In this document: piece by piece, positions 1 through 7,933 of the stretch | Numbering within the stretch: position 1 is the first letter of the stretch | Layout of the letters: each line of letters opens with the position of its first letter | Origin: a virus | Length of the DNA: 35,238 nt | Direction: 5' to 3' (one strand) | IMG/VR virus record: IMGVR_UViG_3300032160_000027 | Span: 1 to 35,238 of that record | Translations under genes and position numbers: made by a program | The notes under the pieces: generated by a model | What the model saw: the letters and a program-made list of their open reading frames with translations, nothing else | The model's database searches: none | What the model was told of the DNA's origin: nothing

Positions 1-3
1 CAT

Positions 4-3000
4 GTGGGCTACCAGCGCAAGGAATTGCAGATCCTCGGCGGATCTCTCGACCTGACTAATCCCGGCGACAAGGTCCAGAAGCAGAACTACCTTCTCAGCC
101 AGAACTTCAGGCCCGACCGCACCGGGCGCCTGGTCTCGCGCTATGGCTTCCCCCTGCTATACAGCATCGCCTCGGGCGGGGTAGCGCACACTTTGGCCCT
201 CGCTGGAGGCGTCGAGGGCGACAAGTACCTGGCCACCGCCAGCGGTGCGGTCTACTACAACGCCGGCACCACGCCCATTGTCACGGGCCTCTCGCCCTAC
301 AGGCCGGGCATGGTCTACATGAACGGCTGGATGTGGATCATCGACCGGCTGAAGCAGGGGCGGCATAACAACGCTTCCGGGTGGGAGGCAAGCTGGATTC
401 CCGTGGCTCCCACGGGAGCGCCAATCTGCGCAGCAGGCTCCTCCGATGCTTTCGGGCCTAACGGCACCTATCAGTTTTACGTGACGTTCGAGCTGTCCGA
501 CGATTCGCTGGAATCGAATCCAGGGCCAGGCTCGACGCCCATCGCCTTGACCTTGCAGGACTGCAACCTCACGGTGATTCCCCTCTGTGGCGTCAGCCCC
601 CCTACAGGGCTCACCTGGAAGCGCAACATCTACGCCAGCGGGGGCGAGCTCGGCCAGGCCTACCTGGTGGGGACCATCAACGACAACACCACCACCACTT
701 TTACGGCGACGATGAACGACCTGGCGGCGACCAATCAAGGTATTGTCATGCCGCTCAACAACGATCCGCCTCCCGCGGCCTCCGGAGCGGTGGGGCCGTA
801 CTTCTCGCGGCTGATCGCCTTCTCGACCGCGGATCATCCCAATCGCCTCTTCTGGACCGATCCGAATCTCCCGCAATATTGGCCTGGATCGACCGACGAA
901 GCCGAGGGCAATTGGGTGGACGTGGGGCAGGACGGGGAGCCCATCGTCTGGTGCACCCTGCACATCAACGTCCTCATGATTTACAAGGAGCGCTCCATCT
1001 GGCGCCTGGTGGGCGACCCCGATACCGGCACTCTGGAGCAAGTCGAAGAAGGCACCGGGTTAGTAGGTCCTTGGGCCGTGGCTTCGGCCGACGCGGTGGA
1101 TTACTTCATCGCCCCCGGAGGCCTGCGCAAAAGCAACCTCGACAAGAGCGAGGATATCTCCGCGCCCTTGCGGCCCATCTTCCAGGAAAACTTCACCAAC
1201 GCCGGAAACCTCACCGCGCCGGGCTACATCCTGCCAGGCTCCGCCTATCACAGCGATTCGGAATTCTGCTACGCCGCGGCCCTGGGCTACGGCATGGGCA
1301 AGCTGTACCTGACTTATTACGAGGCGGAAAGCGGGGAACAATCGCCGCCGATCTTCGTCCTGGACACCGCCAGCGGCAAGTGGACTTACTTCCGGGCGGC
1401 CAACACCTTCGCCTCTTTCCAGGGATTCTGCTGGACCGGCGTCGAAGTGTTGGTCCTGGGCGGCAATTCCGTAAGTGCCGGAGGGGCCGCGCTGGTCTAC
1501 AGCCTCGACGACTTCCGGGCCTTCTACACCACGGATAATGGGGCCGCGGCTATCATCTGCGTCTACCAGTCGCACTTCGAGGACTGCGACGTGCCCGATA
1601 GCCAGAAGGTCTGGCTGGAAGTCGTGGTCGATTACGAATTCGCCGGGGACACGGCCACGGTCTATGTCGGAGCCGACACCGGCAAGCGAGCCTTGACCTC
1701 GATCGGCACGATCACCGGGACGGGGCGCTTCTCGGCCTCTTTTGCTCTGGGCCTCGATTCCGCAACCAACGGAATCGTCCATAAGACCAGCTCCTCGGCC
1801 TCGACGGTTTCCGATGGACTGCTGGCCAAGAATCTCACCGTCGCAATTCAGTCTTCCGCTACCGCGCGGGTGATCATTCACAACGTCTACCTGTACTACT
1901 ACGAGGAAGCGCGCCTGGCGACCTCGGCCTCCACCGTGCCTCTCGATCTGGGCTCGGCCAAGGTCAAGCAGTGCAAGGAGCTGGAGCTGGACATCGACGC
2001 TTCCGGAGGCGCCGTGGGGATCAACGTCTATTCGGACCTTCCGGGGAATGCCCTGGCCGTGAGGCAGACGCCCTCGATTCCGGCGCCCTGGGGCCGAGCG
2101 CTGATCAAGTTCCCCTTCTCCGTCACGGAGGGGTACCTGTGGCGCCTGGCGCTGACCGCCGCCAGCTCCGCGGGTCCGTTCCGGCTTTACTCCGCACGGC
2201 TGCTGATGCGCGTCATGGGGACGTACATCGAAGCCTACGAAGCCGCGGCCGGCTTCGTGTGGGACTCGATGGAAGAGAGCTTCGAGTCGCTCATCACCAG
2301 AGTGCCCAGGGCTTTCATGATCGCCCTGGCGGCGGCTCCCATCAAGCGCTTCCGCGAAATCTCCCTCGAAATCGACACTTTCAACGCCAACGTCACCGTC
2401 GCCTTTTTGACGGACCTTCCGGGCAACGCCCAGACGGTGCGCGAGACCTTCACCGTCAACAGTGGCGCTGTCGGCCGCCGCTTCGTGCGCCTGCCCTTGC
2501 CGGCGGGCATCAGCGCTCCTGTGGAAGGCCGCATGTGCCGCCTGCAAATCTCCGGGGCCAATAAGTTCGTCCTCTACGAGGCCTCGGTCGAGCTGCTCCC
2601 GATCGGCCTTTACATCGAAGCCTACGAAGCCAGCGCCGGGGCGCTCTACGATTCCCGCGAGATGGACTTCGGCTCTCCGGGCGTGAAGGAAGCGCGGGAA
2701 TTGGAACTGGATATCGAGACCACCGGAAGCGTGGGGGTCTCGCTCCTGAGTGACATCTCTTCGACGTACACCTCGGCGGTCTCCACCACGGGCCGGCAAA
2801 AAGTCCTTCTGCCGTTGACCATCAGCGCCGCTCTCGAAGGGTTTGTCGAAGGGCGGTTGCTGCGGCTGATCTTGAGCGGGACGAATGCCTTCCGCCTCTA
2901 CGACGCCAAGCTCAAGCTGCGGGCCTTCGGGCAATACCTGACCGCCAGCGAAACCTCCGGGGGCGCACTCTGGGACACCACGGATCTGGATCTGGGGACG

Positions 3001-4215
3001 CAGACGGTCAAGCAGCTCCGCGAATTGCAGCTGGATATCTGGGCCTACGGATCTTACACCGTTACGGTCTACACCGACCTGCCGGGCAACGCCATGGCCT
3101 CGCGGCAGGCCACGACTTTATCTGCCACCACCGGACGGACGGCGGTTCAGATTCCCTTGCCCCAGGGCAGCGTTCCGGATAACTACCTCTACGGCCGCCT
3201 GGTGCGCGTGACGATCACCAGCGCCTCGGCCTTCAAGCTGTTCGGCGCCAGGATTCACGCCCGGCCCATCGGAGTCTATGTCGAGAGCTACGAATCCGCG
3301 GGAGGCGCGGTGTGGGACTCAACCCCTTCCGACCTGGGGAATCCCAGCGACAAGATCTTCGACGAGCTGCGCTTCGAGATGGACACGGACGGCTCGGCCA
3401 CGGTCCAGATGTACACCGACCTTCCGGGGGAGAGCTTCGCCAGCCGGGGAACTTTCGTTTTGGCCAGCTCCTCGATCGCCAGGCGCTGGGTGACCGTGCC
3501 GCTGCCCTCGCAACCCGAGGGGCGCTCCGTCCGCCTGGTCGTGACCGGAGCGAGCGCCGGCTTCCGCCTCTACAAGGCGCAAGTGCGCAGTTTTCGAGTG
3601 GGCCGGTATCTCTGCGGATCTACGGCCTCGGGAAACAACGACGCCCTCAATACCCTGGAGTTCGATTTCGCGAGCGAGCGCCAGAAGTCCTATCAGAAGA
3701 TCGAGATCGACATGCGCGCGGACAATCCCGTGCCGCTGAATTTGTTCACCGAGCAGTCGGGTGGCCTCTCGCAGATGTGGACCACCACGCTCTCGACCAC
3801 CGGGCGCATGACGCAAGTTGTCTATCTGCCGCCGGGGATCAGGGGACGCCTGCTCCGCTTACAGATGACGGGCGGGCCAGCGCGGATTTATAAATTGCGC
3901 GTGTGGGCCAGGCCGTTGAATGAGCCGAACGCCAAGTGGGATTGGCAGACGTATCCGCTCGAAGAAAGCGACGTGCTGCCGCAGTGGTCGGACCTTCCGG
4001 TGGAAGCGACTCCGCCGGCCTTCAGTTGGTCGGATCTTCCCGTGACGGCCACGCCTCCGGAGTGCCAGTGGGCCTCCTTCCCTGTGAACCCGACACCGCC
4101 CGGTACGCTAACCAGCGATCCGGCCCAGTGGCAGTGGGGCAAGTTCTTGTCCGTCGAAGAGACCAGCGACACGTGGCAGTGGATCGACGTGCCCTTCAGC
4201 GTCGAGGGATCATGA
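4..4215 (+). CDS. Head-closure/tail-hub structural protein with six repeated beta modules (5' end at window edge)
   Basis: Large virion protein of 1403 residues. The first ~450 residues contain stretches typical of podoviral packaged-DNA-stabilisation or tail-hub proteins such as P22 gp10: a HPNRLFWTDP motif, a VGQDGEPIVWCTLHINVLMI-like segment, and KERSIWRLVG, which suggest beta-propeller blades. From about residue 637 to 1305 come six tandem modules of roughly 100-130 residues, starting near 637, 740, 869, 977, 1091 and 1201. They share a YIEAYE...WDS start, a REL.LDI strand, TDLPGNA, a GR..V.LPLP strand and RLYDA. The C-terminus carries short tryptophan repeats (QWSDLPVEATPP, SWSDLPVTATPP, QWASFPVNPTPP). 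The reading frame is open to the window edge and GTG at 4 is only the first possible start, so the gene may begin upstream. The next gene overlaps by 4 bp. Structural role is likely; the gp10-like assignment is by motif resemblance only. Confidence 0.8.
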   Translation: MGYQRKELQILGGSLDLTNPGDKVQKQNYLLSQNFRPDRTGRLVSRYGFPLLYSIASGGVAHTLALAGGVEGDKYLATASGAVYYNAGTTPIVTGLSPYRPGMVYMNGWMWIIDRLKQGRHNNASGWEASWIPVAPTGAPICAAGSSDAFGPNGTYQFYVTFELSDDSLESNPGPGSTPIALTLQDCNLTVIPLCGVSPPTGLTWKRNIYASGGELGQAYLVGTINDNTTTTFTATMNDLAATNQGIVMPLNNDPPPAASGAVGPYFSRLIAFSTADHPNRLFWTDPNLPQYWPGSTDEAEGNWVDVGQDGEPIVWCTLHINVLMIYKERSIWRLVGDPDTGTLEQVEEGTGLVGPWAVASADAVDYFIAPGGLRKSNLDKSEDISAPLRPIFQENFTNAGNLTAPGYILPGSAYHSDSEFCYAAALGYGMGKLYLTYYEAESGEQSPPIFVLDTASGKWTYFRAANTFASFQGFCWTGVEVLVLGGNSVSAGGAALVYSLDDFRAFYTTDNGAAAIICVYQSHFEDCDVPDSQKVWLEVVVDYEFAGDTATVYVGADTGKRALTSIGTITGTGRFSASFALGLDSATNGIVHKTSSSASTVSDGLLAKNLTVAIQSSATARVIIHNVYLYYYEEARLATSASTVPLDLGSAKVKQCKELELDIDASGGAVGINVYSDLPGNALAVRQTPSIPAPWGRALIKFPFSVTEGYLWRLALTAASSAGPFRLYSARLLMRVMGTYIEAYEAAAGFVWDSMEESFESLITRVPRAFMIALAAAPIKRFREISLEIDTFNANVTVAFLTDLPGNAQTVRETFTVNSGAVGRRFVRLPLPAGISAPVEGRMCRLQISGANKFVLYEASVELLPIGLYIEAYEASAGALYDSREMDFGSPGVKEARELELDIETTGSVGVSLLSDISSTYTSAVSTTGRQKVLLPLTISAALEGFVEGRLLRLILSGTNAFRLYDAKLKLRAFGQYLTASETSGGALWDTTDLDLGTQTVKQLRELQLDIWAYGSYTVTVYTDLPGNAMASRQATTLSATTGRTAVQIPLPQGSVPDNYLYGRLVRVTITSASAFKLFGARIHARPIGVYVESYESAGGAVWDSTPSDLGNPSDKIFDELRFEMDTDGSATVQMYTDLPGESFASRGTFVLASSSIARRWVTVPLPSQPEGRSVRLVVTGASAGFRLYKAQVRSFRVGRYLCGSTASGNNDALNTLEFDFASERQKSYQKIEIDMRADNPVPLNLFTEQSGGLSQMWTTTLSTTGRMTQVVYLPPGIRGRLLRLQMTGGPARIYKLRVWARPLNEPNAKWDWQTYPLEESDVLPQWSDLPVEATPPAFSWSDLPVTATPPECQWASFPVNPTPPGTLTSDPAQWQWGKFLSVEETSDTWQWIDVPFSVEGS

Positions 4216-4643
4216 GCGCCCTGCCGCCCATCAGCGCTGACAATCTTCCCGACCTGGTCGCGGCCGTCAACGAGCGGTTGCGGCGGATCAAGACCGGCGC
4301 GGGGACTACCATCGTGAAGAAGGCCTCGTCCTCCGGAGGAAGCCCGCCGGCGCCAGCCACCGCCAACATCACCAAGATCCGCGTGAGCGTAGGCGGATCT
4401 CCGGTAACCATCAGCCCGCCGAGTGCGGGAGTGGACGGCAGCGAGCTGGTCTACATCATCACCCAGAACGCCACACCACAAGTCATCGCCTGGCTGCCCC
4501 CTTCGGGCGGGGTGAGCGGCTTCAAGTTCGCCCCGCCGATTCCTCTGACGGCTTCGACGGTCAGCGTGGTCTGTTTCTACGGCGATTCGACAGACGGCAA
4601 CTGGTACAACGCCGGGGGCAATATTTTGGGGAGGCACGCTTGA
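4212..4643 (+). CDS. Small virion-associated protein, probably tail-fibre adaptor or assembly factor
   Basis: 143-residue protein. Its ATG lies in the ATGA overlap with the stop of the hub gene, so translation is probably coupled. The N-terminus (LPDLVAAVNERLRRIKTG) is a short helix, followed by a flexible Ser/Gly/Pro/Ala segment and then a beta-rich Gly/Ser/Thr region with alternating hydrophobic residues (SELVYIITQN, STVSVVCFYG) and the ending GNWYNAGGNIL. That pattern resembles small beta-structured tail proteins. It sits between the hub and the fibre-like protein, which suggests attachment or decoration. I do not recognise a named family; the function is inferred from position. Confidence 0.75.
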   Translation: MSALPPISADNLPDLVAAVNERLRRIKTGAGTTIVKKASSSGGSPPAPATANITKIRVSVGGSPVTISPPSAGVDGSELVYIITQNATPQVIAWLPPSGGVSGFKFAPPIPLTASTVSVVCFYGDSTDGNWYNAGGNILGRHA

Positions 4644-6598
4644 AACGAATTCTGGGAGTCTTTCTCTTCGCCGCCGCGGCCTTCGCTCAATCCAATGTCC
4701 TGGTGCTCTGCGACCAGCAGGCCGCGCAACATTGCTTCTCGCTCTACGCTCCAGCCAGCCTTCCCGCGGACTACGCCGCCATCCTGCCCTCCAACAACGC
4801 CGCTGGGTATCTGCATAACGACGGCTCGGGGAATCTGACCTGGGCAGGGGCCTTGCCTCTTACCGGAGGGACCATGACGGGGGCGATCACCCTCGCGGGA
4901 GGTTTCGGCAACGGCCTCGTCGTCAACTACGGGACCAACATCGTGGGTATCCCCGATCCGACCGGGACCTATCACCAGAGCCAGGATGACTGCGCCAATC
5001 CTCCCGCGTATATCGGCGGCCACACCTACAACATCGGAGACATCGCCAGCTCCGGAGGAACGACGTACACCAGCTCGACCAACGGAAACACCACGGCGCC
5101 GCCTGGAGCCAACTGGATGGGAGTCCCCGGGTACTCCGCCTGCATCGACGACCGGCCGCGGTTCGACTGGTACGGCATCGAAGTGAATTTCCTGCGCATC
5201 AAGGGCAAGGGCGCCAGTTATTCGGGCGGGGTGTGGACCAACGCTTCGACCGGAGATTATTTCGACCTCACGCGCTATCAGGCCTCGGGCGCCATCCTCC
5301 CGCCTCACATGTTTCAGCTTGTGGATTCGAGCTTTCAGACCTTGCTGCTGGTGGACGAGCGCACGGGCCTGGCCAGCACCCAATGGGGATTCACCGGCGC
5401 GATCACCGCGTCTGCGGGCTTCATCTCCAACCTGGGCTATTACTCCGCGACCGCGGCTTACAATGTGTTCTCGGCACCGAATGGAGGCTTTGCCGGCCTG
5501 CGCACCACGGTCTCGGATTCCATGCTCATGGCCTCGCTCGGGGGAGCGACTCCGGCGAGCGGCTGTGGATCTGGATTCGGAGGCCTGGGTTATAAGTCGG
5601 CATCGACTTACTACTACTGCAACGGCTCGGCCTGGACTACGTTCGATTTCTCCGCAGCCGGCGGGGCGAGTCAGTGGACTTTGACGGGCAGCCTGCTCTA
5701 TCCCAACTCGACCTCGACCAAAGTGCTGGTGGGACGGAACACCGACGACGGCAGCGGGGCCATGCTGCAACTGACGGGCAACCTCAACGCCTCGGGCATC
5801 GTCCAGTCTTACGCCACCGGAACGAACGTCGCTCTCCAAGTCAACTCCGGTACTTTCCAGGTGTTGGGCAACGGCCTGGTCGGCGCCGCTAATTACAACG
5901 TGGGCACCTCGGGGGTGATCGAGTGGAACGGCCAGCAGGCCTTACGCTATTCCGGTGGCCACTTGCAGTTCAGCGATAACGGCAGCTCCTGGGCCAACAT
6001 CCTGCAATCGAGCACCGTGACTTCCGTTTTCGGCCGCACGGGCAGCGTCACGGCCCAATCAGGAGATTACTTCGGGATCTACACGCCGCTGAACGGCAGC
6101 GGAACATCGGGCACCTGGCCCATTTCGGTGACGGGCTCCGCGGCCTCGCTCTCCGGCTCTCTGAGTCAGTGCGCCTCCGGATCGGCGGCCACAGGCATCA
6201 ACTCAATAGGCGCGGCCCAAGGGTGCACCGCGTACATGACGGGCCTTCCGACGAGCATCGTGATTCCTGGGGAATTCTACTCCACGACCACAGGCCCCAA
6301 CAATGCCTTCGTCGCCTCCAACACTCAAATCCTGGGGAATGGAAACATCCTCACCAACGGCTACGTCAACGCCGCAGGCGGGTACTACTACGCCGGCAGC
6401 CAGGTCGTCAGCAGCGCGGGCTGGATCAGCAATGTGCAGATCGGCGCGGCGGCCAGCATCTACATCAAAAACATCGCCTACTCCACCGCGATGAATTGCT
6501 CCGGAGTTGGAGACGGATGGTTCACATCGACGAACGATGGCTACCTGAGCGTGTGCCTGGGCGGCAACAGGTACCGCGTAGCCCTGACAGCCTTCTAA
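4640..6598 (+). CDS. Tail-fibre-like protein with an N-terminal signal peptide
   Basis: 652 residues, starting at TTG 4640 with a GGGGAGG ribosome-binding site about 8 nt upstream and a 4-bp overlap with the preceding stop. The N-terminus MKRILGVFLFAAAAFAQ is a textbook secretion signal (Lys/Arg, hydrophobic core, AxA-type end), which is unusual for a virion fibre. Downstream are hallmarks of phage tail fibres: PLTGGTMTGAITLAGG near residue 73, and VTSVFGRTGSVTAQSGDY in the C-terminal third. The rest is a Gly/Ser/Thr/Asn/Tyr-rich beta sequence. The protein ends in a small two-Cys region (AMNCSGVGDGWF...YLSVCLGG) that could be a receptor-binding tip. The gene lies between hub-associated and internal virion genes. 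The fibre role is well supported by motifs; the reason for a signal peptide is unknown. Confidence 0.82.
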   Translation: MKRILGVFLFAAAAFAQSNVLVLCDQQAAQHCFSLYAPASLPADYAAILPSNNAAGYLHNDGSGNLTWAGALPLTGGTMTGAITLAGGFGNGLVVNYGTNIVGIPDPTGTYHQSQDDCANPPAYIGGHTYNIGDIASSGGTTYTSSTNGNTTAPPGANWMGVPGYSACIDDRPRFDWYGIEVNFLRIKGKGASYSGGVWTNASTGDYFDLTRYQASGAILPPHMFQLVDSSFQTLLLVDERTGLASTQWGFTGAITASAGFISNLGYYSATAAYNVFSAPNGGFAGLRTTVSDSMLMASLGGATPASGCGSGFGGLGYKSASTYYYCNGSAWTTFDFSAAGGASQWTLTGSLLYPNSTSTKVLVGRNTDDGSGAMLQLTGNLNASGIVQSYATGTNVALQVNSGTFQVLGNGLVGAANYNVGTSGVIEWNGQQALRYSGGHLQFSDNGSSWANILQSSTVTSVFGRTGSVTAQSGDYFGIYTPLNGSGTSGTWPISVTGSAASLSGSLSQCASGSAATGINSIGAAQGCTAYMTGLPTSIVIPGEFYSTTTGPNNAFVASNTQILGNGNILTNGYVNAAGGYYYAGSQVVSSAGWISNVQIGAAASIYIKNIAYSTAMNCSGVGDGWFTSTNDGYLSVCLGGNRYRVALTAF

Positions 6599-6617
6599 CT
6601 GGCGAAGGAAGAAGTAT

Positions 6618-6887
6618 ATGCCCCTCAAAACTTCGTTGCTCCTCCTGGCGGCCGTCATAATCGCTCTCGCCGGGAGCAAGCCCGCGCCCAAGATTCCCAC
6701 CATTCCCGACGCCCAGCGCGCCGCCTTCTGGCGGGCGACTCTCGAAAAGACCAGCGCCGATGCGCGCTATAGCAAGGCGCTCGAAGCCATGCAGCAGTCC
6801 TGCTCTTCGGGAGGCGCCATGCTGAGCCTCGGTCCGGATGGAGAGCCCGTGTGCGCGCCCAAGCCTCCGGAGCCTAAGAAGCACTGA
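6618..6887 (+). CDS. Small exported or membrane-anchored protein
   Basis: 89-residue protein with a GGAAGAAG ribosome-binding site upstream of ATG. The N-terminus MPLKTSLLLLAAVIIALAG is a signal peptide or single membrane anchor. The remainder is a charged helix (QRAAFWRATLEKTSADARYSKALEAMQQS), two cysteines (one in QQSCSSGG, one in EPVCAPK) and a Pro/Lys tail. It directly follows the signal-peptide-bearing fibre gene, so both products may be handled at the membrane. Size and topology would suit a spanin-like or other envelope protein, but no family is recognised. Its start region is duplicated at the start of the next gene. Confidence 0.7.
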   Translation: MPLKTSLLLLAAVIIALAGSKPAPKIPTIPDAQRAAFWRATLEKTSADARYSKALEAMQQSCSSGGAMLSLGPDGEPVCAPKPPEPKKH

Positions 6888-6907
6888 CCTGGCGAATTGC
6901 CGGGTAT

Positions 6908-7792
6908 ATGCCCCTCGATCTGGTTGAACCCTTCCCCCACTGGGCCTGGCCGCTGGCCTGGGGATGGATGGAAGCCTCGCGGAATCTCGTCTGCGACGAC
7001 TTCTCCCCGCAGACTCCCGAAGCTTTTGTCGAATTACGGGATAGGGTCGCCGAGCGGGGCCGGACATTCGCGGTCCTGTACGAGGGGCAGATCGGAGGGG
7101 TCATTGCCTTCGAGCAGGTCACTCCGGCCGTCGCCGCGGCCCATATGCTGTTCAGCCGGAGGTGTTTTCGAAAGGCCACGGCAGAGGCGCTGTACCAGGC
7201 ATGCGGGCGCATTTTCGAGGACGGCCATACAGGCAAGATCTTAGGATTGATTGCCGAGGATAACCGCCTGGCGATTGCTTTGGCGGTCAGGCACGGAGCG
7301 CAGGTCGAGGGAGTGTTGCGCCATCACATCGTGCGCCACGGGAAACCGGGCAACGTGGTGGTGGTGGGGATGACGCGGGAGGAATACGGCCATGACAGGG
7401 TTGTCGAGCTTGTTTGGATTGGGCGGAGCGGTGGGCGGCAGCGACAGCAGCTCTACCTCGACCAGCAGCAGCACCGGAACCAAGACCCCGACGTACAGCC
7501 CGCAGCAGTCGGGACTCCAGACGCTCCTCAGCTCAGCGTTCAGCAGCCTGATTCCGGCAGTGGGCTCGGGGGGCATCTCGCCGAACGTCCAGTCGATGCA
7601 GACGGCGAACGCCAACCAGATCAATCAGAACTACTCGTCGATGGGCGACCGCATGAACAAGTTTTTGGCGGCCCGAGGGTTCGGAAAAAGCGGGACCACC
7701 GGAAAAGTCCAGATGCAGACGGAGCTGGGAAGACAGGGAGCGCTGGCAACAAACGCCAGCAACGCCGCCGGCCAGCAGCTCCAGCTCGATAG
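6908..7792 (+). CDS. GNAT-family N-acetyltransferase (reading frame runs abnormally far into next gene)
   Basis: Residues 1-162 form a compact GNAT (Acetyltransf_3/RimJ-like) domain. It has a beta strand AVLYEGQIGGVIAFEQV, an alpha-beta core, and the acetyl-CoA-site region EDNRLAIALAVRHGAQVEGVLRHH near residues 118-140, then the strand GNVVVVGMTREEY. GNAT proteins are known in podoviral structural clusters and probably modify virion or host proteins. After about residue 162 the frame stays open for another ~130 residues to 7792, but this tail looks like an out-of-frame reading of the next gene. The neighbouring frame has a TGA at 7393-7395 that would give the usual ATGA overlap with the next gene, so an indel or frameshift near 7370-7390 is likely. 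The domain is confident; the C-terminal boundary is not. Confidence 0.75.
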   Translation: MPLDLVEPFPHWAWPLAWGWMEASRNLVCDDFSPQTPEAFVELRDRVAERGRTFAVLYEGQIGGVIAFEQVTPAVAAAHMLFSRRCFRKATAEALYQACGRIFEDGHTGKILGLIAEDNRLAIALAVRHGAQVEGVLRHHIVRHGKPGNVVVVGMTREEYGHDRVVELVWIGRSGGRQRQQLYLDQQQHRNQDPDVQPAAVGTPDAPQLSVQQPDSGSGLGGHLAERPVDADGERQPDQSELLVDGRPHEQVFGGPRVRKKRDHRKSPDADGAGKTGSAGNKRQQRRRPAAPAR

Positions 7793-7928
7793 CGGTCTGC
7801 TCTCCGACGCTCTGGCGATGGCCTTCGCCAATCCGGGATCGACCTCGACGGACACGACTCGCAATATTGGCGCGACGAGCGGCTTCGGGTGGGGCCTGGG
7901 GGCCAACGCCGGATTCGCGCCGGCATAA
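7392..7928 (+). CDS. Small Ser/Gly-rich putative internal virion or DNA-ejection protein
   Basis: 178 residues from ATG 7392, with a GGAGGAA ribosome-binding site about 7 nt upstream. The composition is Ser/Thr/Gly/Gln/Asn-rich, beginning MTGLSSLFGLGGAVGGS, with a low-complexity Ser/Thr stretch. A helical middle (RMNKFLAARGFGKSGTTG, then ALATNASNAAGQQLQLDSG) follows, and then a glycine-rich end. Small proteins of this type precede the large ejected proteins in many podoviruses. Third positions are strongly G/C in this frame, so it, and not the overlapping extension of the acetyltransferase frame, is coding here. Function is by context only. Confidence 0.75.
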   Translation: MTGLSSLFGLGGAVGGSDSSSTSTSSSTGTKTPTYSPQQSGLQTLLSSAFSSLIPAVGSGGISPNVQSMQTANANQINQNYSSMGDRMNKFLAARGFGKSGTTGKVQMQTELGRQGALATNASNAAGQQLQLDSGLLSDALAMAFANPGSTSTDTTRNIGATSGFGWGLGANAGFAPA

Positions 7929-7933
7929 TCGCC

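Noticed and set aside
157-2934. Long minus-strand open frames opposite the hub gene (294 and 624 residues)
   Set aside because: High GC makes stops rare on the antisense strand. The translations are Arg/Gly/Pro/His-rich without family features, while the plus-strand gene has clear repeats.
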